Shown one piece after another: positions 6,397 through 14,403 of a DNA stretch of 17,192 nucleotides. A model generated the notes under the pieces. It was not told where the DNA came from, searched no databases, and was given only the letters and a program-made list of their open reading frames with translations. Origin of the DNA: Treponema sp. (GTDB lineage Bacteria > Spirochaetota > Spirochaetia > Treponematales > Breznakiellaceae); assembly GCA_031289935.1 (NCBI GenBank), contig JAITON010000051.1, forward strand, positions 1-17,192. Reading direction: 5' to 3'. Numbering within the stretch: position 1 is the stretch's first letter; the number at the start of each line of letters is the position of its first letter. The position numbers and the translations under genes are program-made.

Positions 6397-7296
6397 CTAC
6401 TCCTGGGACCGGCTAAAGAGCCGCTTCATCATGCCGGAAAAGCCCCCACTCTCCCGGGCCTCGCTTTTTTCCATGCGTCCCACAATGTGCTGCACGCACT
6501 GGGAAGCCTTACACTTGGGATCGATTACCATAAAGGGTTTCTGGCGCAACACTGCTTGGGAAACCGTGGGATCGTCAAAGATACAGCCCAGGTATTCCAC
6601 CTTCAGGTTCAGGAACTGTCCGGCGATGCTGGTCATACGGTCTGCCACCTTCCGGGCCTCGGCATAGCTCTTGACCCGGTTAACCACGAGCTTGAGCCCC
6701 ATGTTCAGGCTGTCGATCTCTGTAGCGATGATCTTGATGATCCCGTAGGCATCGGTAATGGCTGTGGGCTCCGGGGTGGTAACGATTACCGCATCGTCTG
6801 CGGCGGCAACAAAGTCCAGCACATTGTCTGAGACCCCTGCGCCGGAATCAATGATGATGATATCCGCGTTGGAGAGACTGTCCAGCTCGTTGATAAAGCT
6901 CTGCCGCTCCTCCAGGCTCAGATTAGCGATTTTGGAGAAGCCCGAGGCTCCGGCCACGATGGAAATCCCGTACTCGGTGTCCACCATAATTTCCTTCATG
7001 GTCTTCTGTTTGCGGATTACGTGGTAGAGGTTCCACTTGGGAATCATATTGAGCATGACATTCACATTGGCCAATCCCAAGTCGGCATCCATGACCACCA
7101 CCCGCTTACCCAGCCGTGCATAGGCCAGGGCCATGTTGACCGACACATTAGTCTTGCCCACCCCGCCCTTGCCGCTAGTCACAGTGATAATCCGGGCCTT
7201 GGTCCTCCCCACCCGGGGAGACTCCCGAAGAGGCCCGGAATTCCCGGTATTCTTCTTCCGCATCATCTCCCGCAATTTTTCCGCCTGATCTTCCAT
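6397..7296 (-). CDS. flhG: Flagellar number regulator FlhG (MinD/ParA-type ATPase)
   Basis: A 299-residue MinD-like ATPase (also called YlxH or FleN) that limits flagellar number and stimulates the GTPase FlhF. Visible parts: the N-terminal DQAEKLREMM motif, the FlhF-activating DQAxxLR element; the deviant Walker A SGKGGVGKT at 41-49; the VVVMDADLGLAN switch around 67-76; the Walker B-like IIIIDSGAGVSD; and a C-terminal amphipathic helix (MMKRLFSR) of the membrane-targeting kind. The ATG at 7296 overlaps the flhF stop as TAATG and has GGAG 6 nt upstream. An earlier in-frame ATG at 7308 lacks a ribosome binding site. Tight coupling with flhF should keep the two proteins in proportion. Confidence 0.95.
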   Translation of the reverse strand: MEDQAEKLREMMRKKNTGNSGPLRESPRVGRTKARIITVTSGKGGVGKTNVSVNMALAYARLGKRVVVMDADLGLANVNVMLNMIPKWNLYHVIRKQKTMKEIMVDTEYGISIVAGASGFSKIANLSLEERQSFINELDSLSNADIIIIDSGAGVSDNVLDFVAAADDAVIVTTPEPTAITDAYGIIKIIATEIDSLNMGLKLVVNRVKSYAEARKVADRMTSIAGQFLNLKVEYLGCIFDDPTVSQAVLRQKPFMVIDPKCKASQCVQHIVGRMEKSEARESGGFSGMMKRLFSRSQE

Positions 7297-8549
7297 TATT
7301 CTCTCCATTGAATATAATCAGATTTGCCTCTGAAGCGCTCCTCTATTTTAGTCCGGTTTATCGTAAACCCTTCCAGGGCCATCAAAAAGCGAATGGGGCC
7401 AGCCTCCTGAATATCGTTAGGCACTCCCTGGCCATCGGTGATAAAGGACACGGCCTTCCTCTTTTCTGCCAGCACGGAAATGATATTACCCGGAGGGCCG
7501 CTTTCGTCCATCTTGGTAATCAGCACCGAACGGTAGCCGAAGACCTCAAACTCCTGCATAATCGCGGCCATATCGCCGACCCTAGTTCCTGCCATAACGA
7601 CCAGATGATACTCAGCGCTGGGACAGACCGAGAGAAACTCCCGCATCTCCGCCAGTTCCACGGTCTTCCGGGGACTCCGACCGATGGTATCTACCAAAAT
7701 CAGGTCGACACCCGCTGCCGCCAAGGCGATACTGTCCTTGAGTTCCCGGGCGCTCCTGACCGTGGACACGGGGATCGTCATAATTTCCCCGTATTTCGCG
7801 ATCTGCTGCTCCGCTCCAATGCGGTAGCTGTCGATATTCACCAGCCGCACCGAGAGGGGGCGGCGACCCGCGAAATCGGTGCCATAAATGGCCGCCAGCT
7901 TAGCGATGGTCGTGGTCTTGCCCACTCCCGTAGGCCCTACCAAAATCATGATCCGTGGTTTCCGCAGAGAGGGCTCTTCCTTATAGATACGAATACTCTC
8001 GCCGATCCATTCTATCACCTTATCCTGAACTGCGGAATAGTCCTCCAGTGCTTCCAAGGAAAATTCCTTACGAACCCACTCCAGGATCTGCTTCCGGTAC
8101 CGGGGGGTAAAATCGTTCAGGATGAGATTCTCCTCAATCCGGCTCAGGGTCGGGTGCTCCTCGGCGGGCCCAGTCTGAACGGCATCGATTTTTTCAGTGA
8201 GGCCCTCCACCTTCTCCAGGAGCTGTTTCAGCATCACCGTTTCAGTTTTGCCCGATTTTTCTAGGATCTTCTTCTTTTCTTCCTCAAAGTTGAGAGGTTC
8301 TGCGGGAGTCCCTGCCGGTTTGGGACTGGCCGTGGCAGTCCCCGGCACGATAAAACGGGACCCCCGGGACACGACTCCCTCCAGTTCGATCCCCCTCCGG
8401 GTATAGAAGCCTAGAAAACCCTTCATGCGGATATCTTTCTGCCTGAGCACATTAATCTGGGCCTGTAACCCGTAACGATCCCGAATCTTCCGGTAACATT
8501 CATCGTAGGTGGGGGCCTGTTCCGTAAACTGTTCCGTAAAATAGTCCAA
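7296..8549 (-). CDS. flhF: Flagellar biosynthesis GTPase FlhF (SRP type)
   Basis: A 417-residue SRP-family GTPase that marks where flagella are built. The N-terminal about 60 residues match the FlhF B-domain start (QAPTYDECYRKIRDRYG). A charged linker (70-140) follows, then the N and G domains. GTPase motifs: P-loop GPTGVGKTT at 205-213, DTIGR at 287-291, TKMD at 345-348 and FITDGQGVPNDI at 369-380. The start is TTG, with GAGGG 8 nt upstream and 4 nt after the flhA stop. Homology of residues 11 onward shows translation must begin this far upstream. A perfect 12-bp tandem duplication (8517-8540) repeats FTEQ at residues 4-11. Confidence 0.95.
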   Translation of the reverse strand: MDYFTEQFTEQAPTYDECYRKIRDRYGLQAQINVLRQKDIRMKGFLGFYTRRGIELEGVVSRGSRFIVPGTATASPKPAGTPAEPLNFEEEKKKILEKSGKTETVMLKQLLEKVEGLTEKIDAVQTGPAEEHPTLSRIEENLILNDFTPRYRKQILEWVRKEFSLEALEDYSAVQDKVIEWIGESIRIYKEEPSLRKPRIMILVGPTGVGKTTTIAKLAAIYGTDFAGRRPLSVRLVNIDSYRIGAEQQIAKYGEIMTIPVSTVRSARELKDSIALAAAGVDLILVDTIGRSPRKTVELAEMREFLSVCPSAEYHLVVMAGTRVGDMAAIMQEFEVFGYRSVLITKMDESGPPGNIISVLAEKRKAVSFITDGQGVPNDIQEAGPIRFLMALEGFTINRTKIEERFRGKSDYIQWRE

Positions 8550-8553
8550 GGCC

Positions 8554-10653
8554 CTATCCCTCTAACCGTATCTCACCCACGGCTTCCACGGTAATATCTA
8601 TTACAATCTCCGGTACAGAAAGCACTACCAAGTCCGGCAGCTCCCGCTCGGTAGACTGCTTGACCAGGCGCCGGGCTCCTTCGGAGCAAAGGATCACTGG
8701 AGTCCAGCCCTGGTCGTGAACCGCCGTCACAGACCGGGACAGTGCCTTGATCCAGGCCCGCTGAACCGGGGGCTCCAGAGCCGAAATAACGCCAGAAGAA
8801 GTCTCGGCCCGGCTCTCGACAATCTTCTGTTCCAGAGAATGTTCCAGGGTCAGGACCCGGAGCAGCCGGTCATCACCGGCATACTGGAGGCAGAGCTGCC
8901 GGCCCAGGGCCTGCCGGGCCTTTTCGGTGAGGAAGCCCTGATTCTTGGTCACTGGCCCATAGTCCGCCAAGGCCTCCATAATGGCCACCATGTTGCGGAT
9001 AGACACCCGTTCCCGGAGCAGACCCTGGAGCACCTTCTGGATATCCCCCAGGGAAAGGGCCTTTTGGGCCTCCTCCACCACCGCAGGATACTCCTTCTTG
9101 AGGGCCTCCAGAATAGCTTGGGTCTCCTGGCGGCCCAGGATCTCCGCAGCGTGGCGTTTGATGATCTCCGTCAGGTGCGTAGCAATGATTGAGGGCGGAT
9201 CCACCACGGTATAGCCTGCCCGCTCGGCGTCCTCCCGCTTCTCCTCGCCCACCCAGAGGGCCGGGAGCCCGAAGGCAGGGTCCCGCGTCTTTTCCCCGGC
9301 AAGCTCCTCCCGAACGCCTCCGGGGTTGATACAGAGGTAACAGCCCATGCGAATCCTGCCCCGGCCCACCTCCACCCCCTTGATCTTGAAGCAATACTCC
9401 AGGGGCTCAAGCCGCATATTGTCGATAATTCTGATCCGTGGGATCACAAGCCCTAAGTCCAGGGCCGATTCACGGCGGATCCGGTGGACCCGTTCCAGGA
9501 GTTCCGCCCCCTTGTCCTTGTCCACCAGAGGTATCAGCGCGTAACCCAGTTCCAGGGAAAGGGGATCCAGGGGCACCACCGGGGACATCTCCGCCTCGTC
9601 GGTCTTGGGCCGTTTCGCGTCTCCCTTGGCCAGGGAAGCCTGGAAATCCGCCTTGGTCCGTCGGGCCCGGCCGATCCTAAAGGCCGTAAAGGCCAGCAGG
9701 GCCGCCAGGGGGATGAGCACGTACCATGGGAAGCCTGGTAGTACCGAAAACATCAGCAGTACCCCGGCGCCGATCCAGAAGATCCGCTCGTCCCGACCGA
9801 ACTGACCCGTTACATCTTCCGAGAAGGTCCCTGTAGAAATGGACCGAGTCACGATGATGCCCGTTGCCGTGGAGACCAAGAGAGAGGGAAACTGGGAGAG
9901 GAGCCCGTCGCCGATGGCAAAGCTGATATAGGTCCCAAAGACCGTGTTGATAGTCTCGCCCTGGAAGACCATTCCCGACACGATACCGCCGATGATATTC
10001 ACCACGGTGATGAATATCCCCACCGTAACGTTGCCGGAGACAAATTTGCTGGACCCGTCCATGGCCCCGTAAAAGTCCGCCTCCCGCTGGATGTCCCGCT
10101 TCCGCTCCTGGGCCTCCTCCTCGGTGATGGCCCCAGAATTATACTCCGCCTCCACCGCCATCTGCTTGGCCGGCATAGCGTCCAGGGCGAAACGGGCAGC
10201 CACCTCGGCGATCCGGGTGGAGCCCTTGGTGATCACAATCCTCTGAACCGCGATGAGCACAATAAAGATGATGAAGCCGATGACCAGCCCCGAAGTTCCC
10301 CCGGAACCGACCACAAAACTGGCAAAAGCCTTGACCATTCTGCCGTCAAAGGCGGCTCCCTTGGAGAGGATCAGCCGGGTGGAAGATATATTCAAGGCCA
10401 GGCCGAAAACAGTCATCACCAAAAGCAGAGTGGGAAAGACGCTAAAGTCCGTGGCCTTCCTAGTATACAGCACGATAAGGAGCACGAGCAGGGACAGCAC
10501 CAGGTTCATGGCCATCAGGGCGTCTAAGAGCACCGCAGGCAAGGGGATGATCAACATAACCACCACCGCCACCACGCCGATCCCCACGAAGAGATCCGCT
10601 TGGCTACCAAAAATCGAAGTTGCCCGGTTTGTCCGCACTGCTGCGTCAGCCAC
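8554..10653 (-). CDS. flhA: Flagellar type III export gate protein FlhA
   Basis: A 699-residue protein of normal family length. The N-terminal half (about 20-330) holds roughly eight membrane segments, including DFSVFPTLLLVMTVFGLALN (69-88) and the conserved cytoplasmic loop RIAEVAARFALDAMPAKQMA (147-166), the FHIPEP signature region. The C-terminal half (about 350-699) is the cytoplasmic domain that forms a nine-subunit ring and receives chaperone-substrate pairs. It works with FlhB and the FliPQR core. The start is GTG with a strong GGAGG 6 nt upstream, 14 nt after flhB. No frameshift or missing motif was noticed. Confidence 0.97.
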   Translation of the reverse strand: MADAAVRTNRATSIFGSQADLFVGIGVVAVVVMLIIPLPAVLLDALMAMNLVLSLLVLLIVLYTRKATDFSVFPTLLLVMTVFGLALNISSTRLILSKGAAFDGRMVKAFASFVVGSGGTSGLVIGFIIFIVLIAVQRIVITKGSTRIAEVAARFALDAMPAKQMAVEAEYNSGAITEEEAQERKRDIQREADFYGAMDGSSKFVSGNVTVGIFITVVNIIGGIVSGMVFQGETINTVFGTYISFAIGDGLLSQFPSLLVSTATGIIVTRSISTGTFSEDVTGQFGRDERIFWIGAGVLLMFSVLPGFPWYVLIPLAALLAFTAFRIGRARRTKADFQASLAKGDAKRPKTDEAEMSPVVPLDPLSLELGYALIPLVDKDKGAELLERVHRIRRESALDLGLVIPRIRIIDNMRLEPLEYCFKIKGVEVGRGRIRMGCYLCINPGGVREELAGEKTRDPAFGLPALWVGEEKREDAERAGYTVVDPPSIIATHLTEIIKRHAAEILGRQETQAILEALKKEYPAVVEEAQKALSLGDIQKVLQGLLRERVSIRNMVAIMEALADYGPVTKNQGFLTEKARQALGRQLCLQYAGDDRLLRVLTLEHSLEQKIVESRAETSSGVISALEPPVQRAWIKALSRSVTAVHDQGWTPVILCSEGARRLVKQSTERELPDLVVLSVPEIVIDITVEAVGEIRLEG

Positions 10654-10667
10654 TTTTTACCTCCATA

Positions 10668-11786
10668 CTATGCGCTCCTCCGCTCTCCGTTGTTCATCAT
10701 ATAGACATGCTTGAGCAGGGCCGCCACCGCCTCGTAGTACCGGAGGGGGATACTGTCCCCCACTTCGGTCTCCGCATAGAGGGCCCGTGCCAGGGGTTTG
10801 TTCTCCACGATGGGCACATCGTGCTCCCGGGCGATCTCCTTGATTTGGGCCGCCATCTCGTCGGCCCCCTTGGCGGTAACCTGGGGGGCGCTCATGGTAT
10901 CCCGGTTATATTCCAAAGCCACGGCAAAGTGGGTGGGGTTGGTAACCACCACATCGGCCTTGGGTACATTGGCGGCCATGTTCCGGGTGATCAGTTCCCG
11001 CATACGCTGCCTGATCCGGTTACGCACCATAGGATCCCCCTCGTACATCTTCCGCTCTTCCTTCACCTCTTGGATAGTCATCTTGAGGGATTCCCGGTAC
11101 TGCCAGCGCTGGAAGAGGATATCCGGCACGGACAGGGCCAGGAGCAACAGGGCGATAATGATGAGGAGCCGGATCGCCAGGGAAGCCACCGTAGTCAGTC
11201 CCGTCCACAGGCTCACACTCTGGAGGGTCGCCAGCTTCCCGATTTCGGCACTGATCAGAAGATAGGCCACCATCCCGATAATGATCATCTTGAAGAGAGA
11301 CTTGAAAAAGTTAAAGAGCCCCTCCACGGAACCGATGGTGCGCTTAAAGTAGCGGCCAAAATGGGGTACGATCCGGGAAAAATCGGGCGTCAGAGGTTTA
11401 GTGGTAAAGAGGAAACCCGTCTGAACCAGGTTGGCAAAGATTCCGGCGGCCAGGGCCACGGCCATGATAGGGGCGGCCATGCGGACAAAATAGGAAAGAC
11501 AGACCCCCGCAATGGCCCGGTCTTTTACCGGATCCAGTTCCACGGCCCGTTGGAAAAAAAACTGGATCAGCTCCATGCAGGTTGTCAATATATAGGAAGC
11601 AAGTATCCAGATAGCTGCGGCAGGGAGCAGGAGTACCAGGGCTCCTACCAGCTCCTGGCTCTTGGCGACCCGGCCCTCCTCACGGGCCTTGCGGATCTTA
11701 TACTCGGAAGGTTCCTCGGTACGGCCCTCGTCCTCGGCAGCAAACCATTGCAGGTCCATACGGGCTACTTCGTCCCAGTCTTTCAT
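10668..11786 (-). CDS. flhB: Flagellar export switch protein FlhB
   Basis: A 372-residue export protein that changes substrate specificity from rod/hook to filament. The N-terminus carries the family signature FAAEDEGRTEEPSEYKIRKA followed by REEGRVAKS. Four membrane segments lie between about 45 and 225. The cytoplasmic domain carries the autocleavage motif NPTH at 283-286, within VVVTNPTHFAVALEY. The ATG overlaps the fliR stop as ATGA and has GGAGG 6 nt upstream, so the start is well supported. The self-cleavage Asn and the Pro-Thr-His are all intact. Confidence 0.97.
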   Translation of the reverse strand: MKDWDEVARMDLQWFAAEDEGRTEEPSEYKIRKAREEGRVAKSQELVGALVLLLPAAAIWILASYILTTCMELIQFFFQRAVELDPVKDRAIAGVCLSYFVRMAAPIMAVALAAGIFANLVQTGFLFTTKPLTPDFSRIVPHFGRYFKRTIGSVEGLFNFFKSLFKMIIIGMVAYLLISAEIGKLATLQSVSLWTGLTTVASLAIRLLIIIALLLLALSVPDILFQRWQYRESLKMTIQEVKEERKMYEGDPMVRNRIRQRMRELITRNMAANVPKADVVVTNPTHFAVALEYNRDTMSAPQVTAKGADEMAAQIKEIAREHDVPIVENKPLARALYAETEVGDSIPLRYYEAVAALLKHVYMMNNGERRSA

Positions 11787-12604
11787 ACGCCGCCTCCGCC
11801 GATGGGTCGGCCAATTTGGATATAGAGGTCTTTAATAGACTGGAAGCCCGTGTCGATCACCCGGCCAAAGGCCTCTACCATAAAGGGCAGGGTCGCCAGG
11901 ATCAGCATAAAGGCCACGCCAATGGAAATGGGGAACCCCTCCGCAAGGATATTGATCTGGGGGGCCGCCTTGGAGATCAGCCCGGTGGCCAGGGATATGA
12001 GGAAGAGGGTCCCCATGACGGGCATAGCGATGACCGCTGCGTCCAAAAAGAGTTGAGAAAGCCCCGAAAGCAACATCTGTAGGACCGCTTCCCGGCCCTG
12101 GGCCAGGGCGGCGATATTGATGGTCTCTAAAGAGCGCTGGAAGCCCCCCAGGAAGAGTGTCTGAAAGCCCCCCATGGCCAGGAAGATCAGCATGGCCACC
12201 AGGTTCAGGTACTGGCCCATCAGGGGATTTTCCACCTGGGACAGAGGGTCGAAACTTTCCGCCATGGAAAAGCCCATCTGGAAGGCGAAAAACTGCCCGG
12301 CGGTAGAAAAAGCGGTAAACACAATAGTCATATAGAAGCCGATGATAAGCCCGATAACCGCCTCCCCGGCGATCATAAACACGAAGCTCAGGCTGGAAGC
12401 GTCCACCGCCCCCCAGCCCTGGGCCCCGGCAGCGGGGTAGGCGGCGTAGGCGGCAAAACCCGCCAAAGCCAGCTTAGCCGCCTGGGGCACCGCCTCGGAG
12501 GAAAGGAGCGGGGCCACTTCTATCAGGGCCAGGGCCCGGACCGCCACGAGGAGAAAGACCGGCGCCGCCTGTAAAAGTTCGTCAAGCATCCCTGCATCTA
12601 TCAT
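11783..12604 (-). CDS. fliR: Flagellar export protein FliR
   Basis: A 273-residue integral membrane protein of the FliR/SpaS-partner export family, with about six to eight hydrophobic segments spread over its length. Conserved stretches include FQMGFSMAESFDPLSQVENP and the C-terminal INILAEGFPISIGVAFMLIL. It assembles with FliP and FliQ into the FliP5Q4R1 helical gate beneath the flagellar rod. The start ATG overlaps the fliQ stop (ATGA) with GGAG 8 nt upstream, and the end overlaps flhB (ATGA), which suggests coupled translation in fixed ratio. The C-terminal tail is Gly-rich (GGGGV). Confidence 0.96.
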   Translation of the reverse strand: MIDAGMLDELLQAAPVFLLVAVRALALIEVAPLLSSEAVPQAAKLALAGFAAYAAYPAAGAQGWGAVDASSLSFVFMIAGEAVIGLIIGFYMTIVFTAFSTAGQFFAFQMGFSMAESFDPLSQVENPLMGQYLNLVAMLIFLAMGGFQTLFLGGFQRSLETINIAALAQGREAVLQMLLSGLSQLFLDAAVIAMPVMGTLFLISLATGLISKAAPQINILAEGFPISIGVAFMLILATLPFMVEAFGRVIDTGFQSIKDLYIQIGRPIGGGGV

Positions 12605-12870
12605 CTGGCCATCTCCGGTATCTTAGTGAAGATGCTGATCGTAAATTCTCCCAGACTGGTAAACATCCAGCCCCCCAGAAGAGCCAACACCGCCAGAATG
12701 GCCACAAACTTGGGCACAAAGGTCATAGTCTGCTCCTGGATCGAGGTAGTGGCCTGGAGAATGGCGATGAGGAGCCCCACCACCAGGGCCGACACGAGCA
12801 TGGGCCCCGCCAGAGTCAACACCTCCCAGATACTCCCCTGGAGCAAGGTCGTTATGTCACCAATACTCAT
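12601..12870 (-). CDS. fliQ: Flagellar export protein FliQ
   Basis: An 89-residue protein, the standard FliQ size, with two membrane helices (about 15-35 and 50-75) joined by a short loop with the conserved ATTSIQEQTMTFVPK. It packs around FliP in the export gate. The ATG is 9 nt after fliP, with only a GGCGG-type ribosome binding site. The stop overlaps fliR by 4 nt. Confidence 0.96.
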   Translation of the reverse strand: MSIGDITTLLQGSIWEVLTLAGPMLVSALVVGLLIAILQATTSIQEQTMTFVPKFVAILAVLALLGGWMFTSLGEFTISIFTKIPEMAR

Positions 12871-12879
12871 AACCGCCGC

Positions 12880-13689
12880 CTATACAAAGGACCGGACAAT
12901 CTGGTCCGTCAAAAGCCCCCAGCCGTCCACCAGGATAAAGAGGATCAGCTTAAAGGGCGTGGAAATCATCACTGGCGGCAGCATCATCATGCCCATGGAC
13001 ATGAGGGCGCTGGCCACCACCATATCAATCACGATAAAGGGAATATAGAGGAGTATCCCTATCTTAAAGGCCACCGTTAGTTCGTTCAGGATAAAGGCCG
13101 GAATCAGCACATAGGTGGGCACGTCCGCCAGGGTATTGGGCGGGTCCAGGCCCCGCATGGACATGAAAAGCCGAATGTTGTCGGGGTTGGCCGCCATTTG
13201 GCGGTACATAAAAAGCCTTAGGGGGGCTTCGGCTTCCCGGTAGGCCTCCTCAATGCTGATTTCACCCGCCGCCAGGGGCCGGCCCGCATTCTCGTAGATC
13301 GCCGTAAAAGTAGGCCACATGACAAAGAGGGTCAGAAACAGGGAAATCCCCATGAGCACCTGGGCCGGCGGCACCTGCTGTAGGGAGAGGGCCCGCTTGA
13401 TAAAGTCCATGACAATAGAGATTCTGAGAAAGCTCGTCATCAGAATCAGGATACTGGGGGCCAGGGACAGCACCGTAAGGAGCAGGAGGAGCTGGACCGA
13501 AAAAGCCACGTCTTCCCCGGTCTCGGGGTTGCGGATGGTCAAATCGATGTAGGGGATCACCGGGTCCGCCTCGGCCTCGGGGATCGTCATAATCCCCTCG
13601 GTGGAAAGCTCCGGAAAAGCCGTAATTTGGGAGAGAACCGGCAGAACCGGCAAGAGCAACAGGAAAAACAGGGCCGCAATTTTTCTCAT
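12880..13689 (-). CDS. fliP: Flagellar export protein FliP
   Basis: A 269-residue membrane protein. Residues 1-20 form a cleavable signal peptide (MRKIAALFFLLLLPVLPVLS), as is usual for FliP. Family signatures follow: MTSFLRISIVMDFIKRAL, then QQVPPAQVLMGISLFLTLFV, and the late PAFILNELTVAFKIGILLYI. Four membrane segments are expected after cleavage. FliP forms the five-subunit ring of the export gate. The ATG at 13689 lies one base after the fliO stop, with AAGGGG 7 nt upstream. The frame is open further upstream to 13890, but that stretch lies inside fliO and lacks FliP features. Confidence 0.97.
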   Translation of the reverse strand: MRKIAALFFLLLLPVLPVLSQITAFPELSTEGIMTIPEAEADPVIPYIDLTIRNPETGEDVAFSVQLLLLLTVLSLAPSILILMTSFLRISIVMDFIKRALSLQQVPPAQVLMGISLFLTLFVMWPTFTAIYENAGRPLAAGEISIEEAYREAEAPLRLFMYRQMAANPDNIRLFMSMRGLDPPNTLADVPTYVLIPAFILNELTVAFKIGILLYIPFIVIDMVVASALMSMGMMMLPPVMISTPFKLILFILVDGWGLLTDQIVRSFV

Positions 13690-13690
13690 G

Positions 13691-14290
13691 CTAGAGCCCC
13701 TTGAGCCGTTCCCGGCTTTTGCGGACCCCATCGGCCGAAAAGGACCTCTTCCCGGCGGACTGCTCAGGTTTTGCCCCAAAGCGGCCCAGCAGGCTCCGAA
13801 AGTCGGGGAACTTCGCCATCCCGGCCCCGGCGGCCCGGGATTCGTCCAGGAGCATGGCATCCACCGCTTCCCGGTCGCCGATCTCGGCAATCAGGGAGAC
13901 GCCTCCTTCGGCGGCCCCCACGAGCCAGGCCTGGGAACCCACCGAAAGCACATAGGCAAAACGGTTTGTTCCCAGAGGAATACTGGCTAGTATTTTGAGG
14001 TGGGGATTCCGGTCAACCCGGGATTTACCGGCCCGGCGGATAAAAAAGGTTACCCCGTAGATGGCCGCTGCGGCCAGGGCCAGCACCAGGACCAGCCGGA
14101 TAACCTGCCAGACCGAAGAAGAAGGAGAAGCCGCCGCCTCTTCCGAAACAGGCTCCCCCAGAAGGATAGCCGTTTCGGGGTTGACAACCTCCGCTTCCTC
14201 CCCGGCATTTTGTGCGGATACAGCTTGAACAATACAAAATAAACCTAGCGCGACTACGAGAACCGCCGCCATTCTGCGAATAGGATTCAG
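13691..14290 (-). CDS. fliO: Flagellar export assembly protein FliO (FliZ in treponemes)
   Basis: First gene of the operon as seen here, about 199 residues. It has an N-terminal hydrophobic segment ending VQAVSAQ (signal-like), an acidic linker, one membrane helix (SSVWQVIRLVLVLALAAAAI) with positive residues after it (FFIRRAGKSR), then a FliO-type beta domain with LKILASIPLGTNRFAYVLSV and GSQAWLVGAAEGGVSLIAEI. FliO helps assemble the FliP ring. The start is uncertain. An in-frame CTG at 14290 has a perfect GGGAGG 6 nt upstream and would give MNPIRRMAAVL, a good signal-peptide start. The alternatives, GTG at 14332 and ATG at 14272, have no ribosome binding site at a proper distance. The rest of the call is firm. 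Confidence 0.87.
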   Translation of the reverse strand: MNPIRRMAAVLVVALGLFCIVQAVSAQNAGEEAEVVNPETAILLGEPVSEEAAASPSSSVWQVIRLVLVLALAAAAIYGVTFFIRRAGKSRVDRNPHLKILASIPLGTNRFAYVLSVGSQAWLVGAAEGGVSLIAEIGDREAVDAMLLDESRAAGAGMAKFPDFRSLLGRFGAKPEQSAGKRSFSADGVRKSRERLKGL

Positions 14291-14294
14291 TTTT

Positions 14295-14302
14295 CCCCTC
14301 CC
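14295..14302 (-). promoter_or_regulatory. Strong ribosome binding site of fliO
   Basis: On the minus strand GGGAGGGG stands at 14302-14295, placing its GGAGG core 6 nt before a CTG codon at 14290-14288. It lies 18 nt or more ahead of the nearest ATG (14272) and inside the longer GTG-initiated frame, so it points to CTG as the true initiator. Confidence 0.55.
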
Positions 14303-14323
14303 AAGTACAACTAACCTGGCTTC

Positions 14324-14352
14324 AGCATACACGGTATGGGGAATTTATGCAA
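14324..14352 (-). promoter_or_regulatory. Candidate promoter of the flagellar operon
   Basis: On the minus strand TTGCAT (14347-14352) and TATGCT (14324-14329) are separated by exactly 17 nt. Both boxes are imperfect (3/6 and 4/6 matches to sigma70 consensus). If it is used, the transcript would start near 14317, about 27 nt before the strong ribosome binding site region and CTG start. I saw no sigma28-type box (TAAA then GCCGATAA). Confidence 0.3.
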
Positions 14353-14403
14353 GTGCTTTTGATCTTTCTACACTTTATCAGGCAAAATTCCGATACTAGA
14401 ACT

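Noticed and set aside
10620..11825. Plus-strand open frame of 401 codons opposite flhB
   Set aside because: It is rich in His, Gly and Gln with no domain and lies wholly opposite flhB and gene junctions, whose protein matches are certain.
13690..13890. Longer FliP frame beginning at 13890
   Set aside because: The signal peptide and ribosome binding site place the start at 13689; the extra part lies inside fliO.
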